64,000 bases of DNA. Origin: Allolobophora icterica. Taxonomy: Eukaryota > Annelida > Clitellata > Crassiclitellata > Lumbricidae. Positions within the stretch are counted from its first letter, which is position 1. Every line of letters begins with the position of its first letter. This document shows positions 1-13,868 of this stretch, one piece after another. The stretch spans positions 73,014,279-73,078,278 of the forward strand of contig OY744604.1 of assembly GCA_963556255.1 (NCBI GenBank), written 5' to 3'. The position numbers and the translations under genes are program-made. The notes beneath the pieces are model-generated. The model saw only the letters and a program-made list of their open reading frames with translations. It was not told the DNA's origin and made no database searches.

Positions 1-289
1 GTCTCAGCCTTCTTTAAAGTTGTCAACTATTGTAAAATCCACTACATCTACCGTCTTTGCAAAGTATAAAGTTGTAAGTTTAGCATTCAAACCATCGTCG
101 AATGTGTCTCCCGAACTTAAAAGTTGACATTTTAGTGTACAAACTATCCTCCAACATAGCAAATCAGACTTTTACCCTAAAATTCCTCTCTTGCCAATTA
201 AAATTCGGAAGCTTCATACTTAAGCTCTCATTCCATGTGTATTTGGAAAATTAAAAGTCTTAAATTTAGCGTAGAAGTCTTTCCCACAA
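1..289. other. AT-rich non-coding stretch
   Basis: I see no exon, repeat array or RNA gene here. It should be intron or flank of receptor gene A. Confidence 0.4.
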
Positions 290-778
290 ATTCGCCGCTG
301 TCACCACCTACACCGCCGCTGCCTCCGCTGCCACCTAAGCTGCCTCCGCTGCCGCCACCGCTGCCTCCGCCGCCTCCGCTGCTGCCGCTGCTGCCTCCGC
401 CGTCGCCGCCGTCGCCGCCTCCTCCGCCGCCTCCGCTGCTGCCGCTGCTGCCTCCGCCGCTGCCGCTGCCTCCTCTGCCGCCGCTACCGCCCCTACTTCC
501 GCTGCCTCCGCCGCTGCCTCCGCTACCGCCTCCCTACTTCCGCTGCTGCGGCCTCCGCTACCGCCCTACCTCCGCTACCTCCGCTGCCGCTGCCTCCGCT
601 GCCTCAGCTACCGCCCCTACCTCCGCTGCTGCTGCCGCTGCCTCCGCTACCGCCCTCTACCTCCGCTGCCTTCGCTACCGCTGCATCCGCTGCCTCCGCT
701 ACCGCCCCTACCTCCACTGCCTCCTCTGCTGCCGCTACCACCGCTGCCTCCGCCGGTGACGCTGCCTCTGCTCCCAGC
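290..778. repeat. GC-rich imperfect triplet/hexanucleotide repeat (CCGCTG/CCTCCG type)
   Basis: About 490 bases of interspersed CCG, CTG and CCT triplets, strongly GC-rich against AT-rich surroundings. All frames stay open simply because the period is a multiple of three, giving proline-, alanine- or glycine-rich translations without domain content. It lies beyond the last gene A exon seen here, so it is probably intronic. Confidence 0.85.
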
Positions 779-1184
779 GTTCTTCCCCCCGCACAGCCAC
801 CTAAATGTACCTTCTTTTCAATTCTGCTCGAATTTTCATTCTCCTTACTTAATAGTTTTATATTTCTTAGCAAATAATTTAGAGTTCTTCTTTCTCTTTT
901 GGTTTTCAGTTTGTACATTTCTTGACAATATTACTAATTTTAGAGAATTCAACTATAAGCTAATAAAGGGCAGTCTGTGTGTACATTCCCAACCGTAGAA
1001 CATAATGATTTTTGTGTCTATAGCCAAAACAAAAGGTGTGACCATTATAATGCGGCTGTATACGAACAAAAGCTTTCTACAATAACGAATTCCTGTATAG
1101 GATGTGTGCAGTGGAGCGTTTCAGAGTTTAGCGTTTGCATGAATGGTAGGCATGTGCTCAAAACGACACTCTGTTTTGGTACCC
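779..1184. other. Non-coding stretch, nothing recognised
   Basis: No CUB-like exon is visible, although the gene B layout would place the second half of CUB3 roughly here. Confidence 0.4.
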
Positions 1185-1344
1185 TGTGCTGGTTAAGACC
1201 CTATGTGATGGGCGACTGTGCTGGTTAAGACCCTATGTTTTAACTGACTGTGCTGGTTAAGACCCTATGGATCTGGTGGTTGTGCTGGTTAAGACCCTAC
1301 GAATTTATGGGCTGTGCTGGTAAAGACCAATAATTAACTACTTA
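1185..1344. repeat. 32-bp minisatellite with constant core and variable remainder
   Basis: Copies start at 1185, 1217, 1249, 1281 and 1313, an exact 32-base period. Each copy carries the 19-base core TGTGCTGGTTAAGACCCTA, identical in the first four and degraded in the fifth, followed by 13 bases that differ between copies. No homologous array is seen at the matching place in gene B. Confidence 0.9.
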
Positions 1345-1819
1345 CGAGACTCTGTTTGGGTGACGATACGTTAACGGAGATCTTTCCATCTAATCGAATC
1401 TATTGACTTCTAAAGCGTCGTTATTGTATTACGTACGGAATCAATCAATGGTCGTTTCAACTGAAACCGAAGTAAAAAAATATGTTGGAAAAACACAGTT
1501 GAAGCCTCATAGGACACAGAATCTACAGTGAGGACGACGGTTGGTAAGGAACTTGAAACAAAAATGAGTTACTTTAAACCTGAATGACATTAAACAAGAG
1601 GACAGAACAAACAAAACCAAGCTGCATATTCAATTCCTTGGAATGGCTTTGGATAGAAGTTGATTGTCAACTATCATGATTCAAAATCTTGAAAAGATAT
1701 GCATAGATGCGTACGGACCTTCATGCGTGTAGACGTCAATTATTGCATACATACACATGTACGTGAATAAATAGAAACCTTTAACCAGCTATTAAGATAA
1801 AAAAAATCCCAAAACAAAC
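1345..1819 (-). other. Gene A intron aligned with gene B intron at 55.4-55.85 kb
   Basis: Recognisable homology (for example the TTCCATCTAATC segment and the sequence just beside the exon) runs through both paralogues. The match fades left of about 1350. Confidence 0.6.
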
Positions 1820-1998
1820 TTGGACATAATCTCCTTTTGAATTGTCGACGAAAGGTTCGAGGTCGAATGACTGGAAAGTCAAGCTTACAGAGCTGACAGG
1901 ATACACGTAGTAAATGCAGGACATGTTGTTGTACTTATTTGGAAAATTTGGAGACGTGATGATTCCGGATAAACCAGCGTAATTTGACTGGCCGCATC
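1820..1998 (-). CDS. Receptor gene A, CUB3 first-half exon
   Basis: The 179-base exon encodes the N-terminal half of a CUB domain (extracellular beta-sandwich module). It has the CG start, the SPNFPNKY motif, a second Cys followed by YY, and the GDYV end. The acceptor is ACTAG and the donor is after GTCCAA (GTTTGT). It starts in phase 1 and ends in phase 0, like every first-half CUB exon here. Gene B has a copy of identical length at 55847-56025. The partner exon with the second half of CUB3 is not seen in this window, so it lies further left or is lost. Joining is inferred from phase and domain fit. Confidence 0.82.
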
Positions 1999-2070
1999 CT
2001 AGTATAAAAATGCACAATCATTTTCAGTGTACATTTATTGTGCTTATATGAAGTCTTCAGTTATGGGCAC

Positions 2071-2365
2071 TGTCAGCTCTATCGACCAACCAGTTGACCC
2101 AAACACAAGTTATGACTGATTTAATAATGTGAAATACGAATTTTATATACAGTACACTTTCACAGTCAAGCGCATACAGCTCTTTTGATTGGCTAAAGCC
2201 GTATGCACTATACTAATTATAATTTGTCCTATCCTAGCAAAGTCTTTATATAGATATATTGTCATTATACTATACAAGCATATACATAATAATTATTACA
2301 TATAAACCACGCCTACCCACTCTATAGCCTAACAAAACACCTACCCACAATTAGTGCATATGACA
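2071..2365 (-). repeat. 3' LTR of the retrotransposon (element orientation)
   Basis: This 295-base copy is near-identical to 9031-9319. The differences noticed are one base near the start, one near the CATATACA segment, and a 6-base indel there. It has TGTCA/TGACA ends. Confidence 0.92.
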
Positions 2366-2389
2366 TACCTCTTATCCTTCTTTTTCAAG
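2366..2389 (-). promoter_or_regulatory. Polypurine tract next to 3' LTR
   Basis: On the minus strand this is a purine-rich run (AAAAAGAAGGATAAGAGG) directly before the LTR, where plus-strand priming is expected. Confidence 0.7.
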
Positions 2390-2529
2390 TTTGCAAATCA
2401 TATAAATTTGCAAACTTGAATACGTTGCAATTATCAACACAAAATAATTCAAAACACATAAAAACACAAAGATTATACACTACATATGTTTTTCCTGGAT
2501 CCATATGTACATTACATTACATTTCTTGC

Positions 2530-3600
2530 TCCTATTCTAAAATCTAGACAGGCAGTCCGCCACCACGTTCAATTTTCGCTTCGTTTATTTAATTTCTAAC
2601 TCAAAGGCTTGTATTGCCAATCCCAGCGTACTAGTTTGTCTGATTTTGACATGGTCGTGCTTAAGTAGGTCAAAGGATTATGATCTGTATATCATTATAT
2701 GGGAACCCAGAATAACATCCCTTAATTTGGATAACGCCCAAACAACGGCATATATGCCTCTTTGTCTATGGTCGCCCAATTTTGCTGGCTAGCAGTCAAT
2801 TTCTGACTGATAAAATAAACAGACCTGTTATACGGTCAGCCTTAAAAGTCTTTCAATCTCCATGACTCCACTATCTATATTACTGTGCAGCATTGTCATA
2901 GGAGAGAGTATGGCACTGGATTAAAAGTGACAATCGCCCTCTGAAAATCAATTGTTTATCTTAAGGCAACACCCAACAACCATTCCTTCACACACTGGTT
3001 TTCAACCACTAGGATATCTAACAACACTATAACCTAGTAACTTGTTGGCCACCAATACACATGATTCCAACTGTTATGCCTTTTTGCACATGCACATTTT
3101 TTTATAATAATAAAAATAAACAATGCTAATAATAAAAACGAATAGTTCTGACTGTCTGGATCACATCTGAATCTCTATCTGTCATGAGTTATCCCCAAAC
3201 AGTCCATTTCAGGGACACACTGATGTAGCTGGGCAGTATCTACCAACACCTGCCTCGCATGCTATCACACTACAAATTTACTGGTTGACCTAACTGAAAT
3301 ATTTCAAATATAACATTATGACACGAACAATATTTCAATTCATCAAATACTTTCTGGTGATCTTCTGTCCAGCACACACTTCCAGGCTTTTTCTTTCCAG
3401 TTTCGTCAATTAATGGCTTCGCAATTTTGGCAAAATCTTTTATAAACTGTCTGTACTAACTAAACAAACCAAATCAAACGTCTCAATTGCGTCTTAGTTG
3501 ATGATCTAGTCATGTCTGTCATTACCTTCAGTTTGTCAGAGTCCATTTTCTTATGACCCGAACCAATCACATGTCCAATAAACACTGTAATCAAACACTG
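2530..3600 (-). pseudogene. Retrotransposon RT thumb and RNase H remnants
   Basis: Minus-strand reading shows a decayed RT palm/thumb segment (FIGHVIGSG, then a KLKVMTDM-type stretch) near 3470-3600. Further on there is an RNase H-like tail (VWALSKLRDVILGSHI, then LNVVADCLSR) near 2540-2780. Stops and frameshifts are frequent, so no protein can be made. The position after RT and before the 3' LTR fits a pol gene ending in RNase H. Confidence 0.65.
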
Positions 3601-3613
3601 AAATGACATTAGC

Positions 3614-4330
3614 TTAACCAACTTTCATACGAATTTCATCAACAATAGACATCAGATATTGACATTCAATTGTAAAACTATCGATATGATAGTCACAAGC
3701 CAATGGAAGCGAACCATCCTTTTTCTTTACTTTCGCCAATGGCGCAGCCAGAAGACTGTTCGACGTCTTCATGACGCCCATGGCATTCAGAACCTCGATC
3801 TGTCTCTTGACTTCAGATCGATAAATCAGTGGTACACGGTACGCAGAAAGTTCTTTCGGTACAAAGTCAGGAAACACTTTAACCTCATGTTCTACTACAA
3901 TACACAAACCAGTTTTGTCAGAAATACGATCAGAATATTTATGCAAAACATTCAACAATTGTTTCTGTTGTATAACAGTCAAATGATCAATTTGTTTATG
4001 ATCTATTTGCAACGGTTTAGTTTTGGTTTCAGTTTTCACTGGCATTTCATGTACCTTTCCAAACGATTCAGCTTCGTCCACAACAAGGCCACATGATAAT
4101 GCTCTTGTTACAAATCTGCATATTTTATTGACATGCACAACCCTTCCACTACCATCGCCCATGTCAACCAAATATGGGCCCTTTGATCTTTCCTGCAAAA
4201 TGTTGCAAGGACTATGCCATCTAGACATTAATTTGTTAGATGAGGTGGGGAACAACAAAACAATAATTGTGTCTCCCAATTCAAAAATTTCTTTTTGTCA
4301 TGTTTATCGTACTGATGGGTAGGCCTATAT
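3614..4330 (-). pseudogene. Integrase C-terminal domain followed by RT N-terminal part
   Basis: The reading frame begins with a GDTIIVLLFPTSSNKL segment typical of the region after an integrase core in gypsy-like elements. After a linker it continues into an RT start with the AYRVPLIYRSEV and LAKVKKKDGSLPL motifs. The frame stops at VDEIRMKVG, before any catalytic YxDD motif. Integrase directly precedes RT on the same strand, which is the diagnostic domain order. The integrase DDE core is absent upstream, consistent with an internal deletion. Confidence 0.75.
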
Positions 4331-6033
4331 TGTTCTTGATTCAACTGAGTATGTATGTTATCATTTTTCAAAGCTTTAAGTTGGCACGCAGCGCCGGATT
4401 TACACCAGTCCTTTATCTCATTTCTCATCGACGGCCAAGTAAAAGACAAACATATCCTCTCTCGGGTTTTATGTTGGGCAAAATGCTCTCCCAAAACTGA
4501 TGTACGTGCCAAGTTCTTTATCTGCTTTCGCCTTTCCTCTGGCACTGCTAACTGAAACACGATCTGGTCTGAGATAATGGCTCGTTTATATAACAGATCA
4601 TTACACAAACAAAATTCAGAATTCCCTTCCCTCTCCTTATCAAACCAATTCCGCAATGACACATCTTCCTGTTGTTGCTTGCCAAACAAAACGGAACCTG
4701 ATAAACCTACAGGCTGTTGTAGTTGTTGCTGTGATGATGTTAATTGTTGTTGTAATGATGCTAATTGCTGTTGTGATGATAATGCACTATTATCTACACC
4801 ACTTCCAGTTTTCTCTGTGTCAAAAAGACTGTCCAAATGTAAACCTGTTATATCAGATTTCTCCAAATCATCTCCCTCTTCACTTTGGCTTACTTCTTTA
4901 CTCATCTCTTGTTCAGCTTTTATCCTTTGTGCCCTCGTCATTACATTTGACTGTACCTGTGCATCCAAAATAGGAATTTGTGGCAACGCCCTCAACTCTG
5001 CTATGAACTCGGGATGAAGCAAAAAATGTTCTTTACCCGTCGTGTTTTCAACAACTGCACATATGATTGGCATAAAAGGTCCAATATTTAACCACTTGCC
5101 ATTGTCATCTGTTTCACTATTCACCATTCTCAATTCTAGCTTGACCAATTTAGCAGAAATAGGCTGGCCAGCAGCGCACTGGAGACTTACTGTTCCAATT
5201 TCTTCCACAGGCACACCTTTTATTACCTCCTGACTTATCACGGGAATTTCTGTCCCAGAATCAACCAGGCAATTTATCTGTCTATTCTCACCTCCATTCT
5301 GTCTGATCTCAACTGTCACGTGTTGTAAAGTCGCTTTTTTTAGAACCACATCACGCTTAGGGCAATTAAACTTTCCTTCCTTCATTCTTTCATTCTCTGC
5401 ACTGCTTGCCTTTCTTTCTTTCTCCATTACACACTTCATTACGACCTTCGCTTCAGTCTCGGTCGATTCCAAATTTTCACTTTCTGGTCTGTTAATCACC
5501 TGTATAATAGGCGTTTCCATTTCTTCTAATGCACACGCCCTAGAAGAAACTTCTTTTGATTGCTTTTTCCAGCAATTCTTCAAAAGATGTGACTTATCAC
5601 CACAAGCCCAACACCTTCTCTCACTCTTTTCTGCTGTAAAACCTTTCTTCTCTTCAGGTCTTACATACTTACTCGGAAATACTTTTTCCTTAACAGACAT
5701 GTCCTTCATGCCTCCATTACCTTGAACCTTGCCCTGCTGAAGATAATTCTCTTTTGGTTGACTGTAAAATGCTTTCGGTTGACCCAAATAACCAATTTTA
5801 TTATTCATGTGGAGATCGGCCAACTCGGCAACAGTATCAGATGTCAAACAATCTGTTCCCTCTTTCATTAGAACAAACTGAAGTGGTCCCGGTGCCAAGG
5901 ATTCTTTCAGCCTGTCGACCACCATTAGATCGGCCAGCTTTTCAAAGCTCTGTTTGACATCTCTGCTGCGTAAATAATAATTAAAAATGTTCTTTAATCT
6001 GGTGTTAAACAGAGTAAAAGTCTCATCAGGCAA
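4228..6033 (-). pseudogene. Second gag C-terminus/zinc knuckle/protease copy with integrase zinc-binding domain
   Basis: The 601-codon frame contains, in order, a gag part starting MPDETFTLFNTRLKN, a CCHC knuckle (CWACGDKSHLLKNC, near 5570-5615), and a retroviral-type aspartic protease motif (CLVDSGTE, near 5245-5275). These are followed by a glutamine-rich linker (LQQQLTSSQQQLQQ). The frame ends in an integrase zinc-domain segment with HFAQHKTR, FTWPSM and WCKSGAAC (near 4380-4510). The sequence then jumps to the integrase C-terminal tail, so the catalytic core has been lost. It duplicates the block at 6613-7641 at high identity. Confidence 0.8.
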
Positions 6034-6612
6034 TTTTCTGGCCTCAAGAAACTTGGTTCGATACTCAATTTAAATTCTCAGAGGATGTAATCTTTGACCC
6101 GATCATAATCATCATGATCCTGGAAAGCTAATCTGTTTAACACTGCTCTTGCTTTGTATGTCATTAAGGGTAAGAGTAGTTTTACCCAGAACGCCTTCTC
6201 GACTTTAAAGCTTCTGAAAGCATTTTCAACCGTTTCAAAATACAGGGGTATGTCTCCCAAATCAGCAGGCATCCTAGGTAAAACATGCTTCATTGCATCA
6301 CCTAGCCTTTTCATTTTCACAATGGGCGTTTTATCCTCCTCCCCTTTCTTTCTTATTCATTCTTCATCACGCTCCCTCCATTTTAATCTCTCTGCCTCCA
6401 TCTGTTCCTGCTGCTTCTTCCACACTGCTTCCATGTTCTCCATATGCATCTGCAATTGTCTTTTCTGAAAAGCCATTTCCTCCTTTCTCATCTGCATTTC
6501 CTCTCTTCTTAAAGCCATTTCTTCTCTTCTCTCCTCTCTCCTCATCTCCATATCCTCCATTCTCACTTTCTCCTCTCGACTCTGCACTCCTTCTTTGCCT
6601 CTCCCCGTCCAA
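6034..6612 (-). pseudogene. Second gag N-terminal copy, broken
   Basis: Two out-of-frame pieces (6357-6587, charged coiled coil rich in MRREE and KRQLQMHMEN; 6078-6320, LGDIPLYFETVENAFRSF) repeat the first gag copy at 7680-8200. A frameshift near 6330-6357 and another near 6060 break the frame. At about 6612 this copy abuts the protease end of the first copy, creating the artificial join LKQLDGERQRR. Confidence 0.75.
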
Positions 6613-7641
6613 TTGTTTTAAATCTGCAATGACCTCCGGATGAAGCAAAAAATGTTCTTTTCCCGACATGTTTTCAACAACTGCACATATTACAGGCAAA
6701 AAGGGTCCAATGTTTAAACATTTTTTATCCTTATCCGTTTCCTCATTCGCCATTCTCAATTCAAGCTTGACCAATCTAGCCGAAACAGGTTTTCCCGCTG
6801 CACACTGAAGGCTTACCCTACCCATTTCTTCCACAGGCACACCTTTTATTACCTCCTGACTTAGCACGGGAATTTCTGTCCCAGAATCAACTAGGCAATT
6901 TATCCGTCTATTCTCACTTCCATTCTGTCTGATCTCCACTGACACATGTTGTAAAGTCGCTTTTTTTAAAATCACATCAGGCTTAGGGAAATTAAAATTT
7001 TCTTCCTTCTTTCTTTCATTCTCCACCACACACTTCATTACGACCTTCGCTTCAGTCTCGGTCGATTCCAAATTTTCACTTTCTGGTCTGTTAATCACCT
7101 GTATAATAGGCGTTTCCATTTCTTCCAATGCACAAGCCCTAGAAGAAACTTCTTTTGATTGCTTTTTCCAGCAATTCTTCAAAAGATGTGACTTATCACC
7201 ACAAGCCCAACACCTTCTCTCACTCTTTTCTGCAGTAAAACCTTTCCTCTCTTCAGGTCTTACATATTTACTTGGAAATACTTTTTCCTTAACAGACATG
7301 TCCTTCATGCCTCCATTACCTTGAACCTTGCCCTGCTGAACATAATTCTCTTGAGGTTTTGGTTGTTGACTGTAAAATGCTTTCGGTTGACCCAAAAAAC
7401 CAATTTTATTATTAACGTGTAGATCGGCCAACTCAGCTATAACATCAGATGTCAAACAATCTGTTCCCTCTTTCATTAGAACAAACTGTAGAGGGCCAGG
7501 TGCTAAGGATTCTTTCAGCCTGTCGGCCACCATTAGATCGGCCAGCTTTTCAAAGCTCTGTTTGACATCTCTGCTGCGTAAATAATAATTAAAAAGGTTC
7601 TTTAATCTGGTATTAAACAGAGTAAAAGTCTCATCAGGCAA
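6613..7641 (-). pseudogene. First gag C-terminus, zinc knuckle and protease
   Basis: The frame starts MPDETFTLFNTRLKN and carries the CCHC knuckle CWACGDKSHLLKNC (near 7185-7230) and the protease motif CLVDSGTE (near 6865-6900). It then runs out of homology after HPEVIADL, where it is fused to the second gag copy. It is one frameshift away from the upstream gag frame at 7602-8444. The near-identical second copy downstream suggests unequal recombination or template switching within an ancestral element. Confidence 0.8.
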
Positions 7642-8444
7642 TTTTTGGCCTCAAAAAATTTGGCTCGATACTCACGGGCCGTCAATTTAAATTCCCGGAG
7701 AATGTAATCTTTGACCCGATCATAATCATCATGATCCTGGAAAGCTAATCTGTTTAACACTGCTCTTGCTTTGTATGTCATTAAGGGTAAGAGCAGTTTC
7801 ACCCAAAACGCCTTTTCAACTTTAAAACTTCTGAAAGCATTTTCAACCGTTTCAAAATACAAGGGTATATCTCCCAAATCAGCAGGCATCCTAGGCAAAA
7901 CATGCTTCATTGCATCACCTAGCCTTTTCATTTTCACAATAGGCGTTTTATCCTCCTCCTCTTTCTTTCTTAATCTTTCTTCATCACGCTCCCTCCATTT
8001 TAATCTCTCTGCCTCCATCTGTTCCTGCTGCTTCTTCCACACTGCTTCCATGTTTTCCATATGCATCTGCAATTGTTTTTTCTGAAAAGCCATCTCCTCC
8101 TTTCTCATCTGCATTTCCTCTCTTCTTAAAGCCATTTCTTCTCTTCTTTCCTCTCTCCTCATCTCCATATCCTCCATTCTCACTTTCTCCTCTCGACTCG
8201 CACTCATCCCTCTTTGCCTCTCCCCGTCCAACTCTCTACTCTCTTCTTCCACTTTTGCAAACGCTCCTTCATATTCCTCTCCTTCTTCTGCAATCCACGC
8301 CATAGCCAACTCTTCCAAAAGTGCTTCTCTGTCAAGCAAAAGCAATTCATCCTCAGACTTACCATACCTTACCAACGTTTGTCTGACCCTTTCGGTCGAC
8401 ATTTTCTTTAACTGAGCTCTTCTTTCACTTGAAAGACGCTCCAT
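7602..8444 (-). pseudogene. First gag N-terminal part
   Basis: The 280-codon frame begins MERLSSERRAQLKKMS and contains a long charged coiled coil (residues about 80-160, rich in MRREE and QMHMEN). It ends in a gag/SCAN-like helical region (PADLGDIPLYFETVENAF, FWVKLLLPLMTYKARAV). The frame is interrupted near 7640, so it cannot read through to the knuckle. It is the first long frame after the leader, as expected for gag. Function is inferred from order and motifs. Confidence 0.75.
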
Positions 8445-9010
8445 CTTGACACGTTATTCAAGAACCAAATAATCAGTATACAAAGCAAAATTACACACAA
8501 AAGTGCTAAATGTCAAGCTATTGTGTACACAAATTCAACTTATCTTCAACCACGGTATTCTTTTCTTCCGTTATCGTTGAAATCACCAACAGATCCGGTT
8601 GTCTCCGACTTGTTCACCGTCTGTCGATCCAGAACTTCACCTGTCGATCCGTTGCACGGCTTGTTCTCCAATCCACGGCACCAGAAATCGTCCGCTTCAG
8701 TCACCGCGTGTACTGTAGACCTGGATACCGAACTGCTTGGCTTCGTCTGATTTCCTTGATTCCGAATCAGCTTGGCCTGCTCCGTTGCACCCAAGTCACA
8801 CAGAAGGCAACGGATACAACTTAGACCTAAATATGATCAGCCCTCGTTGCACCCGCTAACCAAACTGCTGACTTCTGTCCGAGTTCGACTTGTGGGTTGG
8901 CCCACTCGACCACTCAGACACAGATAACTATTTTGTTGTAGTTATCTCTCTACGTTGGTCACACATCAACAGTCTCTTCGGCACTGTTGCGTAGCCAGGG
9001 ATAATCCGTA
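8445..9010 (-). other. Retrotransposon 5' leader
   Basis: Untranslated region between primer site and gag; no convincing frame. Confidence 0.6.
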
Positions 9011-9027
9011 TCCCACCGCTGCCACCA
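9011..9027 (-). promoter_or_regulatory. Probable primer-binding site
   Basis: On the minus strand TGGTGGCAGCGGTGGGA lies three bases inside the 5' LTR. The leading TGG matches a tRNA 3' CCA end; the tRNA was not identified. Confidence 0.65.
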
Positions 9028-9030
9028 AAA

Positions 9031-9319
9031 TGTCAGCTCTATCGACCAACCAGTTGAGCCAAACACAAGTTATGACTGATTTAATAATGTGAAATACGAA
9101 TTTTATATACAGTACACTTTCACAGTCAAGCGCATACAGCTCTTTTGATTGGCTAAAGCCGTATGCACTATACTAATTATAATTTGTCCTATCCTAGCAA
9201 AGTCTTTATATAGATATATTGTCATTATACTATACAAGCATGTACATAATTACATATAAACCACGCCTACCCACTCTATAGCCTAACAAAACACCTACCC
9301 ACAATTAGTGCATATGACA
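9031..9319 (-). repeat. 5' LTR of the retrotransposon (element orientation)
   Basis: The 289-base partner of 2071-2365 has the same TGTCA/TGACA ends. It is followed by the second copy of the GGCAC target duplication. Confidence 0.92.
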
Positions 9320-9504
9320 GGCACTAAACTATTTTTGTATTAAACTAAAACTATATTCCAACTAAAAAAATTGTTTAACTAAAGTTGGCAACTGACTTTG
9401 AAAATTTGTTAACTAAATGTAAAAAAGTAGTCACACTTTTTCCAACTTTTTACGACAAACATTTTCACAATAGCAGAGGTTAAGTGAACTGTAATAATGC
9501 AGGA
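9320..9504. mobile_element. Left part of an older TIR repeat (ATGGGCACTAAACTA family), host of the LTR element
   Basis: The sequence continues uninterrupted at 53709-53916, where the same repeat lacks the LTR element. The short bit before the LTR (about 2059-2070) is its outer end. A matching inverted end (TAGTTAACTATTGCCCAT) is near 12210-12232. The interior is rich in AACTAAA words. Confidence 0.65.
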
Positions 9505-12794
<3,290 letters not shown>

Positions 12795-12957
12795 CGTTTG
12801 GGATAACGGAGAACTGAAGGCTAAATCCGCTGTATTCCATTGAACCATCTGTATGGAACCATATCATCACTTTATTGCAGTTGCTGATATAAGCTAGCAT
12901 TGGTATTGTTGAACCACAGAATTTTGGCAATATGTAGCTGGAGTCATCGCATCTGAT
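12795..12957 (-). CDS. Receptor gene A, CUB2 second-half exon
   Basis: The 163-base exon encodes the C-terminal half of a CUB domain: IRCDDSS, KFCGST, SNCNKVMIWFHTD and the GFSLQFSV end, with three cysteines. The acceptor is GTGTAG and the donor AACG/GTATGA. It starts in phase 0 and ends in phase 1, complementary to 14978-15159. The gene B copy at 57012-57174 has exactly the same length and very similar sequence, including SNCNKV-IWFHTD. The extracellular location is inferred from the signal peptide exon at 30142-30220. Confidence 0.88.
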
Positions 12958-13170
12958 CTACACACAATATTTTCATTTAAGCTTGTAACTTAAAACTACA
13001 AATTATCAAGGTAAAAGAATACAAACGATGTCATACATTAGCCTTTTTACAAAACATAATAATTTATTAATTGCATAGGCCTAATAACCGACTTTTGCAT
13101 TGCCTCACAGTCTCCATGCCATGTCGCGTTGAAGTTGTGATAAGAAACAGGTCCTTCACTTGGGAAAGTA

Positions 13171-13868
13171 ATTGAAGGGCTTGCAGCAATAACCAGGTAT
13201 GTCGGATTTTTTTAGTTTTGGGAAAATGGCTTCAAAGATTTGACACTGCAAACTGTTGTATCTAAGCCATTTTACGAGATATCGACAAGCTGTTTGAAAC
13301 ACCGTCTGAGTTGTTATTGTCTTTCACGAAATTGTTAAATAATGCAATGCAAGAGATAACTTTAATGTTTTTTCACGACATTTTGCTTCATACCTGGTTA
13401 TTGACACTCAATAATCCAACATCGCCTGCTGTTAGTCGACATACCTTATTCTTGCACCAAATGGTGACTAGCACACAGTACAAATTAATCGTGCAATAAA
13501 AAGGTAAGTCATCATAGCTATATTACAGTAAGGAAAAAATAACGCAAAATCAGTGAATTGTAGAGTAAGTAACAGTCAATAACCGGGTATGTCAAATAAC
13601 CTGATTATTGCACCGGTTTTAATACAAAGATTACTAGAAAAAACGACAATTTTTGTTATCATACCGGGTTATTGCACTGGAGTAATGCTGCCGGCTGCTA
13701 AATACCATATGTCGACAAACTTCTTTATCCAAAAGCCAATTCAAAAATAATCAGATTTGCACCAAATTTGCAGGGTATATAGAATACAATATTCCAAGCA
13801 CTCTGGCATACTTTTTCACATAAACCAGGTATGTCGGCATACCTGGTTATTGAGGCAAGCCCTTCAAT
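13171..13868. mobile_element. 698-bp MITE with TA duplication
   Basis: Terminal inverted repeats begin ATTGAAGGGCTTGC and are flanked by TA on both sides. The ends and interior repeat the word AACCAGGTATGTCG and its complement at least five times (near 13190, 13389, 13577, 13661 and 13825-13855). Gene B lacks it at the matching intron position (near 57370). Confidence 0.85.

Larger units (their letters stand above)
2071..9319 (-). mobile_element. LTR retrotransposon, Ty3/gypsy-like with integrase before reverse transcriptase (Gmr1-like), rearranged
   Basis: The 7.25-kb element is coded on the minus strand. Its LTRs start TGTCA and end TGACA, and it is flanked by the 5-bp duplication GGCAC (2066-2070 and 9320-9324). 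Reading on the minus strand the order is gag, zinc knuckle, protease, a second gag/zinc knuckle/protease copy, integrase zinc domain, integrase C-terminus, RT, RNase H. Integrase ahead of RT is the order described for Gmr1-like Ty3/gypsy elements of deuterostomes (established knowledge). The integrase core and the RT active-site region are missing and several frameshifts occur, so the copy is non-autonomous. It sits in the long intron of gene A between CUB2 and CUB3. Confidence 0.85.

Noticed and set aside
235..759. Proline-rich 174-codon open frame
   Set aside because: It is a translation of a GC-rich triplet repeat; the opposite strand is equally open, and there is no domain or splice context.
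1185..1344. CRISPR-like alternation of constant and variable segments
   Set aside because: Repeat and remainder are too short, there are no cas genes, and the genome is clearly eukaryotic. Kept as a minisatellite.
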